Shown piece by piece: positions 1 to 8,393 of a DNA stretch of 64,000 nucleotides (positions are counted from its first letter, which is position 1; each line of letters begins with the position of its first letter). The DNA is taken from IMG/VR virus record IMGVR_UViG_3300009159_000062, positions 1 through 64,000 of that record; one strand, 5' to 3'. Source of the DNA: a virus. Position numbers and translations under genes: made by a program. Below the pieces are notes generated by a model. The model was given only the letters and a program-made list of their open reading frames with translations, made no database searches and had not been told where the DNA came from.

Positions 1-1191
1 GCCTAGACCACATGCTGCAACAAACTCGTTTGAGTAAATTTCAGATAGATCTGATAATACATGCTTGATTCTTACAATAGAAGAACCAGATGTAGCAGCG
101 CATGTCCAACCACCAGTTTGTACGGCAGTAGCAGATGATGCCCCACCTACAGAAACTGCAGTGACTTGAGAAGTATACTTTGTGGTATCAGCAGTTGGAG
201 TAACTCCAGCCAATTGATTACCAGTAGCATCCTTAACTACAAAGTCATAAGTTCCTGTGCGTGTTCCATTAGATAGTGCAATGTCAACACCTGTTACGGA
301 GATTGATGCTGCACGACCTGTAAAGGTAATGCTTTTTGTTGCAAGAACTGTTCCATTGAATGAAACTGTGATTGTTGTGTTAACTGGCTTGTTAGCATTT
401 GTAGCGCCTTGCTTTAGATAAAGCACTCCGCCAACTCCAGTCTTTGCTGCAGTTGAAACTTCTACAGATGGAGAAGCGTCCCATGCAACAATTGCACCAT
501 TAGTTGCTGATGCTTGAAGAACACCATTTGTTGAAAGTGTTGCTGCATATGCATCTTTTGCTAGAACATTTACGTAACCTGTTCCTTCGTTAACAACTGT
601 TGTTGAACCAGCAACGTCTACGCTAGACGCCAAAGTTCCTGCTGTTGATGAATCTTGTACACGAACAAATGAATCGGCAACAGACAAAATATTTGTCTTT
701 GCTGTTGTTCCTGCATAGATTGTTTTAATATCAATTGTAGAAGTAGTTGCGCCAACTTTCTTCTTTTGAGTTACAGTTACAGTTCCTGAACCATTAACAG
801 TTAACTTAACATTGGTTGGCAATGTTACTGCTGTTGATGTTGTAGCCGTAAATGTAAATAACTTACCTAGATTAGTAAGCGTTACACCTGTAGGGTTTGA
901 CCCTGCTGCTGTGTAATCAGTAAAGGTTGCAGGACCAGAGATTTCTAACGAAACGTTATCATCTGCTGTTGCAGCCAAGGTATCACTTGTTGTTAATACA
1001 ACAACTGCATTAACTCCAGATTCTGCCTTAGTTGTGTCTGTTAATACTGTTACACCACGAGCACCTGCTGCTAGTGAATCGGACAATACATATCCGTTAG
1101 TCACTGCTGCTTGAGCCTGTGGAATTGCAACAAAGAGTGTACCTGCTACCGCTGCAGCCGTAACAAGAGCGATCTTTTTGAATGAATTCAT
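1..1191 (-). CDS. Secreted Ig-like surface protein, 3' part cut by window edge
   Basis: An open frame of 397 codons runs from ATG at 1191 to the window edge without a stop, so the C-terminus is missing. An AGGAGA ribosome site lies just upstream. The N-terminus is a classic Sec signal peptide: basic MNSFKK, a hydrophobic run rich in Ala/Val, then an AQA-type cleavage site near residue 28. The rest is Thr/Ser/Val/Ala-rich, low in charge, with repeating beta-strand patterns like bacterial Ig-like or S-layer proteins. It follows the terminase gene and would be among the last genes transcribed here. An exported surface protein in a phage could alter the infected cell surface or be a host-derived cargo gene. 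The reading frame is certain; the role is unknown. Confidence 0.8.
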   Translation of the reverse strand, partial: MNSFKKIALVTAAAVAGTLFVAIPQAQAAVTNGYVLSDSLAAGARGVTVLTDTTKAESGVNAVVVLTTSDTLAATADDNVSLEISGPATFTDYTAAGSNPTGVTLTNLGKLFTFTATTSTAVTLPTNVKLTVNGSGTVTVTQKKKVGATTSTIDIKTIYAGTTAKTNILSVADSFVRVQDSSTAGTLASSVDVAGSTTVVNEGTGYVNVLAKDAYAATLSTNGVLQASATNGAIVAWDASPSVEVSTAAKTGVGGVLYLKQGATNANKPVNTTITVSFNGTVLATKSITFTGRAASISVTGVDIALSNGTRTGTYDFVVKDATGNQLAGVTPTADTTKYTSQVTAVSVGGASSATAVQTGGWTCAATSGSSIVRIKHVLSDLSEIYSNEFVAACGLG

Positions 1192-1208
1192 TTTTCTCCT
1201 ATTTCTTT

Positions 1209-2990
1209 TTATATTAGATTGAATCTATCTAGATAATCTTTTACGTCATCTGGGATAGGTTTATATTGTATCACGTTGTCAGGAAGGCTGTCAACTTGCT
1301 TTGGCCTATCTTTAAACGTGTGTACTTCTATTTCTTGATTTACATTTTTAGGCGTAAAACTAATTGCCCCAAAGACTGCCCCGCATACGGCATCTGACAA
1401 GTCCTTGGATTTTTTACGTGGGTGATCAACTTTTTTATCATTGATAATTTTTAACTCCCCCATCTCGTCTAACAATAAAGGAATCATGGGCATGGCAACT
1501 CTCTCTTCATATACAAGCATTGCTAGATCTTCATAGTGTTTTTTGCCCACGGATATTGTTTCAGTTTTAATTCCGACAGATTTTAATTCATTTTGAATAT
1601 CAAATGATTGCCACCTATCAAAAGAAACCAGGCCTATGTTAAATCCTTGCCTTCTTAGATTAATAATCCAATTTTTTACATCACTTAAGTTAACTGGTCC
1701 TTCTGTTTTTGGTTCCCACCACGCAACTGCGTCAACAATAACAATTGGAGCAACCTGTTCATAATCTTTTAATACTTGAAGACTAACCCATTTATCAACG
1801 TGTGCAATTGCTACGGCACACTTGTCATGTTTTTGTGCAAGGTCAGCATGAATATAATATATTTTTTCTGGATCTGGTTGAAAAGAAGAATCAAATCTTC
1901 TTGAACTGTCTACTGGATTTCTTAATGACATGCATTTTTCTAGTTTATCTCTTTGTTTAAAAAATGCATCAGAAGAGTATGTTGGTTTACAGGCAAAGCG
2001 CATCATGGCATCACCAAGGTCTGTAAAAAATGAAAGTTTAAAGTCTTCAATACTTCTAGTTGGATTTACTTCCCACGTTGGTTTTTTTAATGCAAGAATT
2101 CCTGGGAATTTATAAGACTTTATATAATCTTCGTCCCAGGTAATTTCAAATGTATTATCTGGATGATCTTCAGGTAGAGTGGGATTAATAATAAATTTAT
2201 GATGCTTTTCAATTACTTCTTTTTCTGCAATAACATCGTCATATCTTTTTGAAATAAAGTCTCCAACATATCTAGGGAATGAAAGTAATGCAACCTTACC
2301 TAAATCTGGAAAACGGGAATCAACTGATCCACGAAATGCCTTATAAATATTTTCTGCAGTCTTGCCCTGTTCATTTCCAGTTCCAACTTCTGATGCAAAA
2401 CCAGAAATTTCATCAAGCACTGCAAGTATTAAGTTCAAACCTTCATGCGATTCTCTTTCTGAATGTCCAGAATAAACCGTAATGGATTTATTAAACTCTA
2501 CACTATCTGCTTTTGCATAAAATTTTCCTGCAAACCAAGGTGATCCTTCAATCTTTGTTTTAAATCCTTTAAAGAAAACATTCTTGGCCTGTTGAGCATT
2601 AATAGCAACGTTAATAATATCAATAGCGTCCCCTCCTGGCTTGCCAAAGTATCTTGCTGGATCTTTAAGGCATAAGAGTTTGTATACTAAGTATGCACAG
2701 CCTACGGTAGAAGTAAAGTCTTTTCCACTACCCTTGCCAAGTTGCAATATGATTTCATTCTTTGTATATTTGTCATAATGAGCACCGCCATCATTTGTTC
2801 CCATTAAAGACTCTAAGTCTTTTTTATAATAAATCTGGCTCATTGCCTCTACAATGTTATATTGTATTTCTGATAGTTGTGGCTGACCAAGGTAGTCAGG
2901 GGACTCAACAAACGTTTTTACGTCTACTGGATTTTCTTCAAAAACACTATCCTTTAAGACTTCTAAAAAATCATTGAATGTCGTGGACAA
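1209..2990 (-). CDS. terL: Terminase large subunit (DNA packaging ATPase/nuclease)
   Basis: This 593-residue protein should be the packaging motor: its ATPase drives DNA into the prohead and its nuclease cuts concatemers. A P-loop-like GKGSGKD lies at residues 85-91, with Asp replacing the usual Ser/Thr. A Walker B ending in D192-E193 follows a hydrophobic strand (LILAVLDE). The C-terminal RNase H-like nuclease shows Asp382 in IHADLAQKHD, Asp419 in IVDA, and a late acidic SDAV motif. Length and order fit the family. It overlaps the 3' end of the probable small subunit by 20 nt, the normal pairing. High confidence. Confidence 0.95.
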   Translation of the reverse strand: MSTTFNDFLEVLKDSVFEENPVDVKTFVESPDYLGQPQLSEIQYNIVEAMSQIYYKKDLESLMGTNDGGAHYDKYTKNEIILQLGKGSGKDFTSTVGCAYLVYKLLCLKDPARYFGKPGGDAIDIINVAINAQQAKNVFFKGFKTKIEGSPWFAGKFYAKADSVEFNKSITVYSGHSERESHEGLNLILAVLDEISGFASEVGTGNEQGKTAENIYKAFRGSVDSRFPDLGKVALLSFPRYVGDFISKRYDDVIAEKEVIEKHHKFIINPTLPEDHPDNTFEITWDEDYIKSYKFPGILALKKPTWEVNPTRSIEDFKLSFFTDLGDAMMRFACKPTYSSDAFFKQRDKLEKCMSLRNPVDSSRRFDSSFQPDPEKIYYIHADLAQKHDKCAVAIAHVDKWVSLQVLKDYEQVAPIVIVDAVAWWEPKTEGPVNLSDVKNWIINLRRQGFNIGLVSFDRWQSFDIQNELKSVGIKTETISVGKKHYEDLAMLVYEERVAMPMIPLLLDEMGELKIINDKKVDHPRKKSKDLSDAVCGAVFGAISFTPKNVNQEIEVHTFKDRPKQVDSLPDNVIQYKPIPDDVKDYLDRFNLI

Positions 2991-3507
2991 TTGTTAACAC
3001 CTCATTATCCTTAGCAATATCAGATAAACGTTTCATAACTTTATCTCTTACCTCTGGATGTTCGCTTGCGATGTCTCGTAAAATTTCTACAAGAATCTCT
3101 TGACGTCTTTCAATTTCTACCATTTCTTCTGCTAACTCTTTATTTTCTAGCAGTCCCGCCTTTTGAAGCATCTCAATTCTGGCTTTTTCAATATCCACAA
3201 CCAGTTTAATCCCTTGAGTTTTTGCAGAAAGATTATTGCCAAGGCTTGCTTCATCAATAACTTCGTATGCTTTTGTAATTAGTTTTCCATAATGAGCATC
3301 CATTGATGCCAATGCTTCTTTTGCTCTTGCACGGATTGCATCATTTGCTGATGCCATCACTTTCCATTCATTTATTAATGCAACTACACGCACTCTTGGA
3401 ATTTCTAATTCTTTTGATATTTTTGTTGGATCATTACCCTTTAGATATTCTTCAACAACCTTATTGACCTGATCTAAATGTTCTACTAACTCTGCTTCAG
3501 TTGACAT
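2971..3507 (-). CDS. terS: Probable terminase small subunit
   Basis: A 178-residue, highly charged, mostly helical protein sits directly upstream of the large terminase and overlaps it. The N-terminal 55 residues look like a helix-turn-helix (EYLKGNDPTKISKELEIPRV), as expected for recognition of the packaging site. The rest is long helices that could form the usual ring-shaped oligomer. A GGGAG ribosome site precedes ATG at 3507. The call rests on position, size and HTH rather than a diagnostic motif. Confidence 0.7.
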   Translation of the reverse strand: MSTEAELVEHLDQVNKVVEEYLKGNDPTKISKELEIPRVRVVALINEWKVMASANDAIRARAKEALASMDAHYGKLITKAYEVIDEASLGNNLSAKTQGIKLVVDIEKARIEMLQKAGLLENKELAEEMVEIERRQEILVEILRDIASEHPEVRDKVMKRLSDIAKDNEVLTIVHDIQ

Positions 3508-4300
3508 TTGCGTACTCCCTTATACTCATATTGTAAAGACGGTCACACCAAAAAAGATGATAGGATGTTCCTACATGCTCGTTATCCCTAGATGTTATTG
3601 CAAATTTATCTCTAATTAAACTGTCTGCATGTTTTTTAAAAAAATCTATAAAATCAGCCCTTGGGAAAAACCAAAGTGTTTTTAAATCCATTTCTGGAAA
3701 ATTGTAGTCCCATGAAAACATGTATAGTTTAATGTTGTTTGATTTACAATAAAGTTCTAAAAATAACAGATAGTGAAAAGTATTAATTTTAAGAACCTCT
3801 AAAGATTGCTCATCAGTGTCTTTTGTATAAGTTCCATGCCTTACTGATCCAGCCTCAAAATCCCCAGGAGACTTTAAGAATTTTCTGGTCTCTTCATTGA
3901 TTGCAATATAATTTCTGCCTATTTCTGGCAGGCAAATAAAAATTTGATCTGGTTTGCCAAATTTATCTATATACTTAAATATATTAGCAACAATTTCTAA
4001 ACATCCAATTCCTGGCATTGCTAAATTAAAATATCCAGAAACTTTTTTATTTTCTTTTATTCTATTGTATAACTTTTTTGACCAAACTTCATCTTCTTCT
4101 AGGCCAATTCCAAATGTTGTTGAGCATCCAGAAAATAGCAAATGTTCTCCTTCATGATTGTTTCCAAATTCTTCACATCTAAAGTTTTTAGAATTTAATG
4201 TTAGATCGACAAAAGATTGATTTTTAAATAGATGTCCCCATCCATCCAGATCTTTTTTAAATTTGTTAAGAACTAAATGATTCATTTTAATTTTGATCAT
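3497..4300 (-). CDS. SGNH/GDSL hydrolase-like protein
   Basis: This 267-residue protein carries the block I signature of SGNH esterases, FSGCSTTFGIG, with the likely nucleophile Ser60. Near the C-terminus is a D-x-E-H-V-G...H stretch (about residues 240-255) that could supply the catalytic Asp-His. A central block, FNLAMPGIG, resembles block II with its conserved Gly. Such enzymes remove acyl groups from glycans or lipids. It overlaps the terminase small subunit start by 11 nt. It could act on host surface sugars, or the family resemblance may be structural only. There is no signal peptide. Confidence 0.6.
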   Translation of the reverse strand: MIKIKMNHLVLNKFKKDLDGWGHLFKNQSFVDLTLNSKNFRCEEFGNNHEGEHLLFSGCSTTFGIGLEEDEVWSKKLYNRIKENKKVSGYFNLAMPGIGCLEIVANIFKYIDKFGKPDQIFICLPEIGRNYIAINEETRKFLKSPGDFEAGSVRHGTYTKDTDEQSLEVLKINTFHYLLFLELYCKSNNIKLYMFSWDYNFPEMDLKTLWFFPRADFIDFFKKHADSLIRDKFAITSRDNEHVGTSYHLFWCDRLYNMSIREYANVN

Positions 4301-4625
4301 TTTTTTCCTTGGCTATTTTTAATAATACTAAATATCCGATTAGATCGTCTATGTCGTTATCACCAACATAATCGGTACCTTTCATAAGCCTGCTAAGTTT
4401 GTCGTCAATTCTTACACGTAGTTGCTCTACTGGATCTGACTTGCTAAAAATTCTAACTGGATCTAAGGCAGAATCTCCATAGGCAATATTTTTTTCAATA
4501 AGCATTTGTGCAATTGAATGACAGGTTTGCCAAATATTAATTCCAGATGGAGCGCCTAGGGAATGTAAATATAAATCAGTGCATTTAAAATCTCTCACAT
4601 CTTTATATACTGACTCAAGTTTCAT
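4287..4625 (-). CDS. Nmad1/DUF1599-like protein
   Basis: I place the start at ATG 4625 (MKLESVYKD) because an AAGGTGAG ribosome site lies about 6 nt upstream; the frame itself is open to 4682. The product is about 112 residues. The central sequence YGDSALDPVRIFSKSDPVEQ, followed by RVRIDDKLSRL, matches the conserved core of the nucleotide-modification-associated domain 1 family (DUF1599) found in many phages. It ends in DDLIGYLVLLKIA, also typical. Its biochemical role is not established. It overlaps the small membrane-protein gene upstream by 14 nt and the SGNH gene downstream by 14 nt, so it is translationally linked to both. Confidence 0.65.
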   Translation of the reverse strand: MKLESVYKDVRDFKCTDLYLHSLGAPSGINIWQTCHSIAQMLIEKNIAYGDSALDPVRIFSKSDPVEQLRVRIDDKLSRLMKGTDYVGDNDIDDLIGYLVLLKIAKEKNDQN

Positions 4626-4743
4626 CAGGCTCACCTTCCCAATCGAATACGTCTGGTAAATCTTTAAACGTAGAAATGGCATATGTTATACCAACAGCAG
4701 TAACTATTGCTGTCGTTAATAATATCTTTTTAGCCTTACTCAT
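4612..4743 (-). CDS. Small single-span membrane protein, 43 residues
   Basis: The start ATG 4743 overlaps the stop of the upstream HTH gene as ATGA, a common coupled start. The translation begins MSKAKKILLTTAIVTAVGIT, a basic N-terminus followed by one hydrophobic span (about residues 7-22), then an acidic tail ending EGEPDET. This is an N-terminal anchor or uncleaved signal. It could be a lysis or membrane-targeting protein, but nothing else in the sequence supports holin function. Confidence 0.6.
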
Positions 4744-4895
4744 CTTTTTGACTTCCTTAATCCAAATTTTGCAAGGTATACGTAAATAGTTTCAACGCTG
4801 GTTCCACATTCCTTAGCAATGTCCTGTGGAGACTTTTTATCCATAACATAGCGCTTACGAAGCCAAGTCTCACTTGTATATAGTTTACCAGTCAT
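4740..4895 (-). CDS. Small HTH protein, 51 residues
   Basis: ATG 4895 to TGA 4740, sharing the ATGA overlap with the next gene. The sequence reads like a stand-alone helix-turn-helix: YVMDKKSPQDIAKECGTSVE followed by TIYVYLAKFGL, with basic ends (LRKR and LRKSKR). This resembles the DNA-binding part of resolvases and sigma region 4 proteins. It could be a small transcription regulator. Confidence is good for the fold, low for the role. Confidence 0.6.
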   Translation of the reverse strand: MTGKLYTSETWLRKRYVMDKKSPQDIAKECGTSVETIYVYLAKFGLRKSKR

Positions 4896-4899
4896 AGTA

Positions 4900-5076
4900 T
4901 TATTTGTCAACCTTTGTTACTGGATCAAGTCTATCCCAAAACCCTCCTGGGTTTCCTTGATACGCTTGCCCAGTTTCCCGATCCAAAAGAAGCCATTTAG
5001 TTGGAGCCAAGGTTTTAACTGTTAAGATAACATCATCTTTTTCTTCTTTAAAAATAAGAGGCTTTCTATTTGTCAT
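4900..5076 (-). CDS. Hypothetical protein, 58 residues
   Basis: ATG 5076 overlaps the end of the RuvC-like gene by 4 nt and the frame closes with TAA at 4900. The translation begins MTNRKPLIFKEEKDDVILTV and ends WDRLDPVTKVDK. It is soluble and mixed in charge, with a GNPGGFWDRL stretch reminiscent of small phage proteins whose role is unknown. Tight packing between two genes is the main support. Confidence 0.55.
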   Translation of the reverse strand: MTNRKPLIFKEEKDDVILTVKTLAPTKWLLLDRETGQAYQGNPGGFWDRLDPVTKVDK

Positions 5077-5660
5077 TTAAAAGCCTTTATTAAATTATTA
5101 ATTGCCCAGTATCCTATCCCACAAGCATCTGCAACATCGTTATCTCTAATATCTTTGTCATATTGAACGTTAATAAACCTAATAGTCTTTTCTTTTCTTA
5201 TTTCACGCTCTTGTGTTTTATACCACGACTCTGATTTATTTGGGGTCTTACTTCTCATATCTATTTTTTCTTCTTTGCTAAATCGCTTATTGCCAATGTA
5301 GTTCTGCCAGGTTATAGGCGAAACAGATCCTATTTCTTTAACTCCACATTCCCAAAATGCTGCTAATATTGCTCCTTGGATTAATGCCAAATCAGATACT
5401 GTTTTTGGGCTATTCATAAAAATAGTATGCTCAATAACAACAACATCTATATTGTATAGATCAAACAGCGCCCTAGTTTTTGCGTATGCATCCCCTATTT
5501 TTTCATAAACTGTATTTCCAGTAAAGTTTACTTTTCCTACAAAATCTAATTTTTTATTATCAAAAATAGCAAAGGCAATGCTATTTGTGCTTGCATCGAC
5601 AGCACAAACTTTTTGCCTATTTTCATTCTCAAGATTTATTATTTTTGCTATCACGCACAA
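5073..5660 (-). CDS. ruvC: RuvC-like Holliday-junction resolvase
   Basis: The RNase H-fold acidic residues of RuvC resolvases are visible: Asp22 in AVDASTNSIAF, Glu77 in VVVIEHT and the pair Asp175/Asp178 in RDNDVADACG. The enzyme would resolve branched DNA before packaging. Length (195) fits. The longest frame starts at TTG 5660, but GTG at 5654 sits about 9 nt after AAGGA, so the true start may be two codons later. It overlaps the zinc-finger gene upstream by about 30 nt. Confidence 0.85.
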   Translation of the reverse strand: MCVIAKIINLENENRQKVCAVDASTNSIAFAIFDNKKLDFVGKVNFTGNTVYEKIGDAYAKTRALFDLYNIDVVVIEHTIFMNSPKTVSDLALIQGAILAAFWECGVKEIGSVSPITWQNYIGNKRFSKEEKIDMRSKTPNKSESWYKTQEREIRKEKTIRFINVQYDKDIRDNDVADACGIGYWAINNLIKAFK

Positions 5661-5928
5661 TTCCTTTGAGTTTTTTTAATGTCTTTTCAACTTCTTTGTT
5701 ATTGACTTGACATACATTACAAAGGCTGTCGTCATTATACATAGATAAAACTATGCCACAGCCTCCAGAACATTTCTTTGGATTTAGTTTTCTTTTTTGT
5801 CGTTTAACAGAATTATATCTAGAAAATATTTTTTCTTTTGTAGCGCTTTCTCTGCAAAGAACACTACAATAAACCTGATAACTCACATTAGGTTTAAATT
5901 GACTATTGCACCAACTACATTGTTTCAC
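5629..5928 (-). CDS. Small double zinc-finger protein
   Basis: A 99-residue basic protein starting at GTG 5928 after an AGAGGAA ribosome site. It has two Cys clusters: CSWC...YCSVLC near residues 4-25 and KKCSGGCG...LCNVC near 52-75. The spacing suggests two treble-clef or ribbon-like zinc sites. HNH-family phage proteins can look similar, but no catalytic His-Asn-His is evident. It sits between two nucleases, so a DNA-binding accessory role is plausible but unproven. Confidence 0.65.
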   Translation of the reverse strand: MKQCSWCNSQFKPNVSYQVYCSVLCRESATKEKIFSRYNSVKRQKRKLNPKKCSGGCGIVLSMYNDDSLCNVCQVNNKEVEKTLKKLKGIVRDSKNNKS

Positions 5929-6751
5929 TTAATTCCTCTAGAGTTTTTATTTTAATTACACCATCTCCAGCCTCATCGCATGTTTTTCTAACTGGGCAAG
6001 TTTTACACTTTTTAGAATTGCTTCTATAGTTTTTAATTGGTAACTGTTTATTTTTCCAAGCAGCAAAAACTTCATCCATCCAAGCAAAGGTGTTATCAAT
6101 ATATCCTCTATAGGTATCGTTTACTTCAATAGGGAAAAGTAGTAGTTCGTGATTATTTTTGTTTTCATAAATAATAATTCCCTTAGATTTTTTTAATATC
6201 TTCATATATATTAATGTCTGAGTAACGTGATCTTTTTTTGGCTTACCAGCCTTTTTCCTATATTCGAATACTTCATTATTCTGTGTTTTAATTTCTCCAA
6301 CAATCTCTTCGCCATTCCAGACAAGCATGCAGTCGCCATATCCAAAAATTGGAGGACTTGAACTAACCACTTTAAACTCTGTGGTATTTTCTATTTCTTT
6401 TGTTTTAGGGTTTTCCTTTTGGAATACCTGGGCAATGCCAGAATCTAGCAACGCCTTTTCAATTCTGCTATGAGATAAAACTCCACTGCTCATATTTGCT
6501 ATGTCATACGGAGTGCTGTAAGTTTCAAATATTGCGCCTTCAAATGCCAAATACCAATATCTTGGGCAAACACCATTTCCATCGCTATAAGTTAAGGTTG
6601 ACGGAGCAAATGTCTTCTTAGTCATAAACTTTGGATCCTGATTTGCAATATACCCGCTGTTAATTTTTTCCGCTATACCAGAAACGTCAAACGCTGGTGG
6701 TGGTGCGCTGTCTTTTTTAATCATAACCTGCTGTAATAAGTTTTTAGTCAT
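5915..6751 (-). CDS. Cas4-like Fe-S PD-(D/E)XK exonuclease
   Basis: The active site of the PD-(D/E)XK superfamily is visible as His94, Asp140 (GYGDCML) and Glu153-x-Lys155 (GEIKTQ). Four cysteines, Cys62 (VCPRYWY), Cys249, Cys252 and Cys258 (CKTCPVRKTC), have the one-plus-three layout that binds a 4Fe-4S cluster in Cas4 and AddB nucleases. The enzyme would degrade or resect DNA ends and fits phage recombination together with RecA. No CRISPR array is present, so a defence role is not implied. Start ATG 6751 follows AAGGATAAA. An extended -10 promoter lies at 6774-6782. Confidence 0.85.
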   Translation of the reverse strand: MTKNLLQQVMIKKDSAPPPAFDVSGIAEKINSGYIANQDPKFMTKKTFAPSTLTYSDGNGVCPRYWYLAFEGAIFETYSTPYDIANMSSGVLSHSRIEKALLDSGIAQVFQKENPKTKEIENTTEFKVVSSSPPIFGYGDCMLVWNGEEIVGEIKTQNNEVFEYRKKAGKPKKDHVTQTLIYMKILKKSKGIIIYENKNNHELLLFPIEVNDTYRGYIDNTFAWMDEVFAAWKNKQLPIKNYRSNSKKCKTCPVRKTCDEAGDGVIKIKTLEELSETM

Positions 6752-6773
6752 TTTATCCTTTTCTGTTTAATTA

Positions 6774-6782
6774 ATTATATCA
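6774..6782 (-). promoter_or_regulatory. Extended -10 promoter for Cas4-like gene
   Basis: TGA TATAAT on the minus strand, 22 bases before ATG 6751, which has its own ribosome site. Confidence 0.55.
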
Positions 6783-6786
6783 GTTA

Positions 6787-7092
6787 TCAGCGAGTTATGT
6801 ATTTGAGTGCTGAGACCAAGTTGTTTACGGATTCTGCTGCTGTGTAGTAAATATTTTTTTTAGCCCTATTGTTTTTATCTACATTGGCCATCCAGGTTGC
6901 CTTTAAAGAAAGTTTAGCAGCAATAGCCTGAAGCCTTACAATTTCAACAGTTGCCACAGCAATAGGAATGTCTGGCTTTATAATAAGTTTAGCGATCATC
7001 TCAAGAGATGTTGTTAATTCTTTATCATCCATGTATTCAGCAATTTCTGCCAATCCATTAATAGATTCAAGTGTTGTCTTTTCTGGCTCCAT
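6787..7092 (-). CDS. Hypothetical helical protein
   Basis: A 101-residue protein, predicted mainly helical from its heptad-like Leu/Ile/Ala pattern. Its ATG shares one base with the upstream stop (TAATG), so translation is likely coupled to the first 2OG oxygenase-like gene. The sequence carries no motif I recognise. It is conserved in position between the oxygenase and nuclease genes. Confidence 0.6.
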   Translation of the reverse strand: MEPEKTTLESINGLAEIAEYMDDKELTTSLEMIAKLIIKPDIPIAVATVEIVRLQAIAAKLSLKATWMANVDKNNRAKKNIYYTAAESVNNLVSALKYITR

Positions 7093-7748
7093 TATTTATT
7101 TCCCTTCAATGCCTCTAGTTGTTCGAAAAACTTTTTTCTATATTCTTTCATTTTTGGCATACTGTTATGCCTTTTGATAATTACGTCTCGCTCTTCTTTA
7201 CTCATTTGTTTTTCAGCATAAGGCTGATGTTCAAGTTTATTGGAAAAATGAAATACAATAACTTCGCATCTATCATTTTCTTTTAATATAATTGGGTCTC
7301 TCCAATGAATTCTATCTGAAGCCTCGAATACCAAAACCTCATTATTCTGTAATATAAATCCTTCATCTTCAACAACAATTGGCCAATCAATATTGCTTGA
7401 CATTTGATAATCAATACTAACTTTTGTATAGTAGTTTTCAACATCAAGGTGTGGTGGAAGATTTGGAGAATTGCCATTTCCATATTTACCAAAGTAGTCC
7501 AGATACTGATAATGTGTTAGTTCTAAATCTGGATCATCAACAAACTGTTTTGCTAGTGTTATTAATTTTTCTTCAATGTTTTTTGGAATAGCAAATTCAA
7601 TTTGAGATCTTGACATTGACTCAATAGTCATTGGAGCGTACCTGCTAGATCCAGGCTCCAACATTCTATTTGTTTCTATTAACTCTCTTAATATTCTTTC
7701 TTCTTCTAAAGTAAAGAAATTTTTAAAAATACCGCTTTTTGTTTCCAT
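7092..7748 (-). CDS. 2OG-Fe(II) oxygenase-like protein A
   Basis: The 218-residue protein shows a double-stranded beta-helix iron site: His100-x-Asp102 (PPHLD) and distal His148 in IHWR, followed by Arg150. The intervening strands (VSIDYQM, WPIVVEDEGF, NNEVLVF) fit the fold. Such enzymes hydroxylate or otherwise oxidise protein, DNA or small substrates using 2-oxoglutarate. It is the last member, in transcription order, of a four-gene group (10793 to 7092) sharing the HxD...HWR(E) signature. TAATAT stands exactly 6 nt before ATG with TGG ahead, suggesting a leaderless mRNA. The substrate is unknown. Confidence 0.75.
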   Translation of the reverse strand: METKSGIFKNFFTLEEERILRELIETNRMLEPGSSRYAPMTIESMSRSQIEFAIPKNIEEKLITLAKQFVDDPDLELTHYQYLDYFGKYGNGNSPNLPPHLDVENYYTKVSIDYQMSSNIDWPIVVEDEGFILQNNEVLVFEASDRIHWRDPIILKENDRCEVIVFHFSNKLEHQPYAEKQMSKEERDVIIKRHNSMPKMKEYRKKFFEQLEALKGNK

Positions 7749-7754
7749 CTTACT

Positions 7755-7763
7755 ATATTACCA
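7755..7763 (-). promoter_or_regulatory. Leaderless-type promoter, gene 7092-7748
   Basis: TGG TAATAT ends 6 nt before ATG. Confidence 0.55.
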
Positions 7764-7790
7764 CAAAAGCGGTTTATTGTCAATTCTATA

Positions 7791-8393
7791 TCAATTTTTA
7801 TTTAAAAGCCCTTGTATGGTTGTTCTAGCAAAGTTATTACAAGCAACAACTAATCTTTCCGCAATATCGCTTTTATGATTTTCTTTATAGGATGGCTCAC
7901 TATCTATTGAAAAATGAGCAAAAATCATTTCAATAAAATCATCATCTTTAAATTCTTTATATTCTCTCCAATGTATTTGATTGGTTCCAGAAAAGGTTAG
8001 GGCCTCATTATTCTTTAAAGTAAATGATCTGTTATCGACAATAATTGCCCAGTCTATATTTGATTTTACTTGAATATCAATTGTTACTCTTGGAGTGGAA
8101 AAGGCATTGTCAAAATGTGGAGTTAATATTGGCATTTCTCCATACTGTTTTGAATATCTTGCAAAAGAAATTTCTTGAAGTTTAACTGGCTCATCATATA
8201 TTTCTTTAGCAATAGAGTTAATTTTATTTATTACTGACTCTGGCAATTGATTAAACCATACTTTTTGTGCATAGATTGAGGTAGTTGAAGTTTTTTCTTT
8301 TTGGTTTATATCAATTGTTTGGTATAAGTCTTCTATTTCTTGATTTGTAAAAACATCTTTATATACAGAATTCTTAAGTAATTTACTTTGCAT
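7791..8393 (-). CDS. 2OG-Fe(II) oxygenase-like protein B
   Basis: I choose ATG 8393 (MQSKLLKNSV), which overlaps the upstream stop by 11 nt; the frame is open to 8426. In the 200-residue product the iron ligands are His93-x-Asp95 (TPHFD) and His141 in IHWRE. The strand pattern, the NNEALTFSGT stretch and the C-terminal FIEMIFAHFS follow the two neighbouring paralogues, pointing to gene duplication. The active site appears intact; the substrate is unknown. Confidence 0.75.
   Translation of the reverse strand: MQSKLLKNSVYKDVFTNQEIEDLYQTIDINQKEKTSTTSIYAQKVWFNQLPESVINKINSIAKEIYDEPVKLQEISFARYSKQYGEMPILTPHFDNAFSTPRVTIDIQVKSNIDWAIIVDNRSFTLKNNEALTFSGTNQIHWREYKEFKDDDFIEMIFAHFSIDSEPSYKENHKSDIAERLVVACNNFARTTIQGLLNKN

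Noticed and set aside
5915-6751. CRISPR-associated Cas4
   Set aside because: No cas genes or array are present; the family also occurs as phage recombination nucleases.
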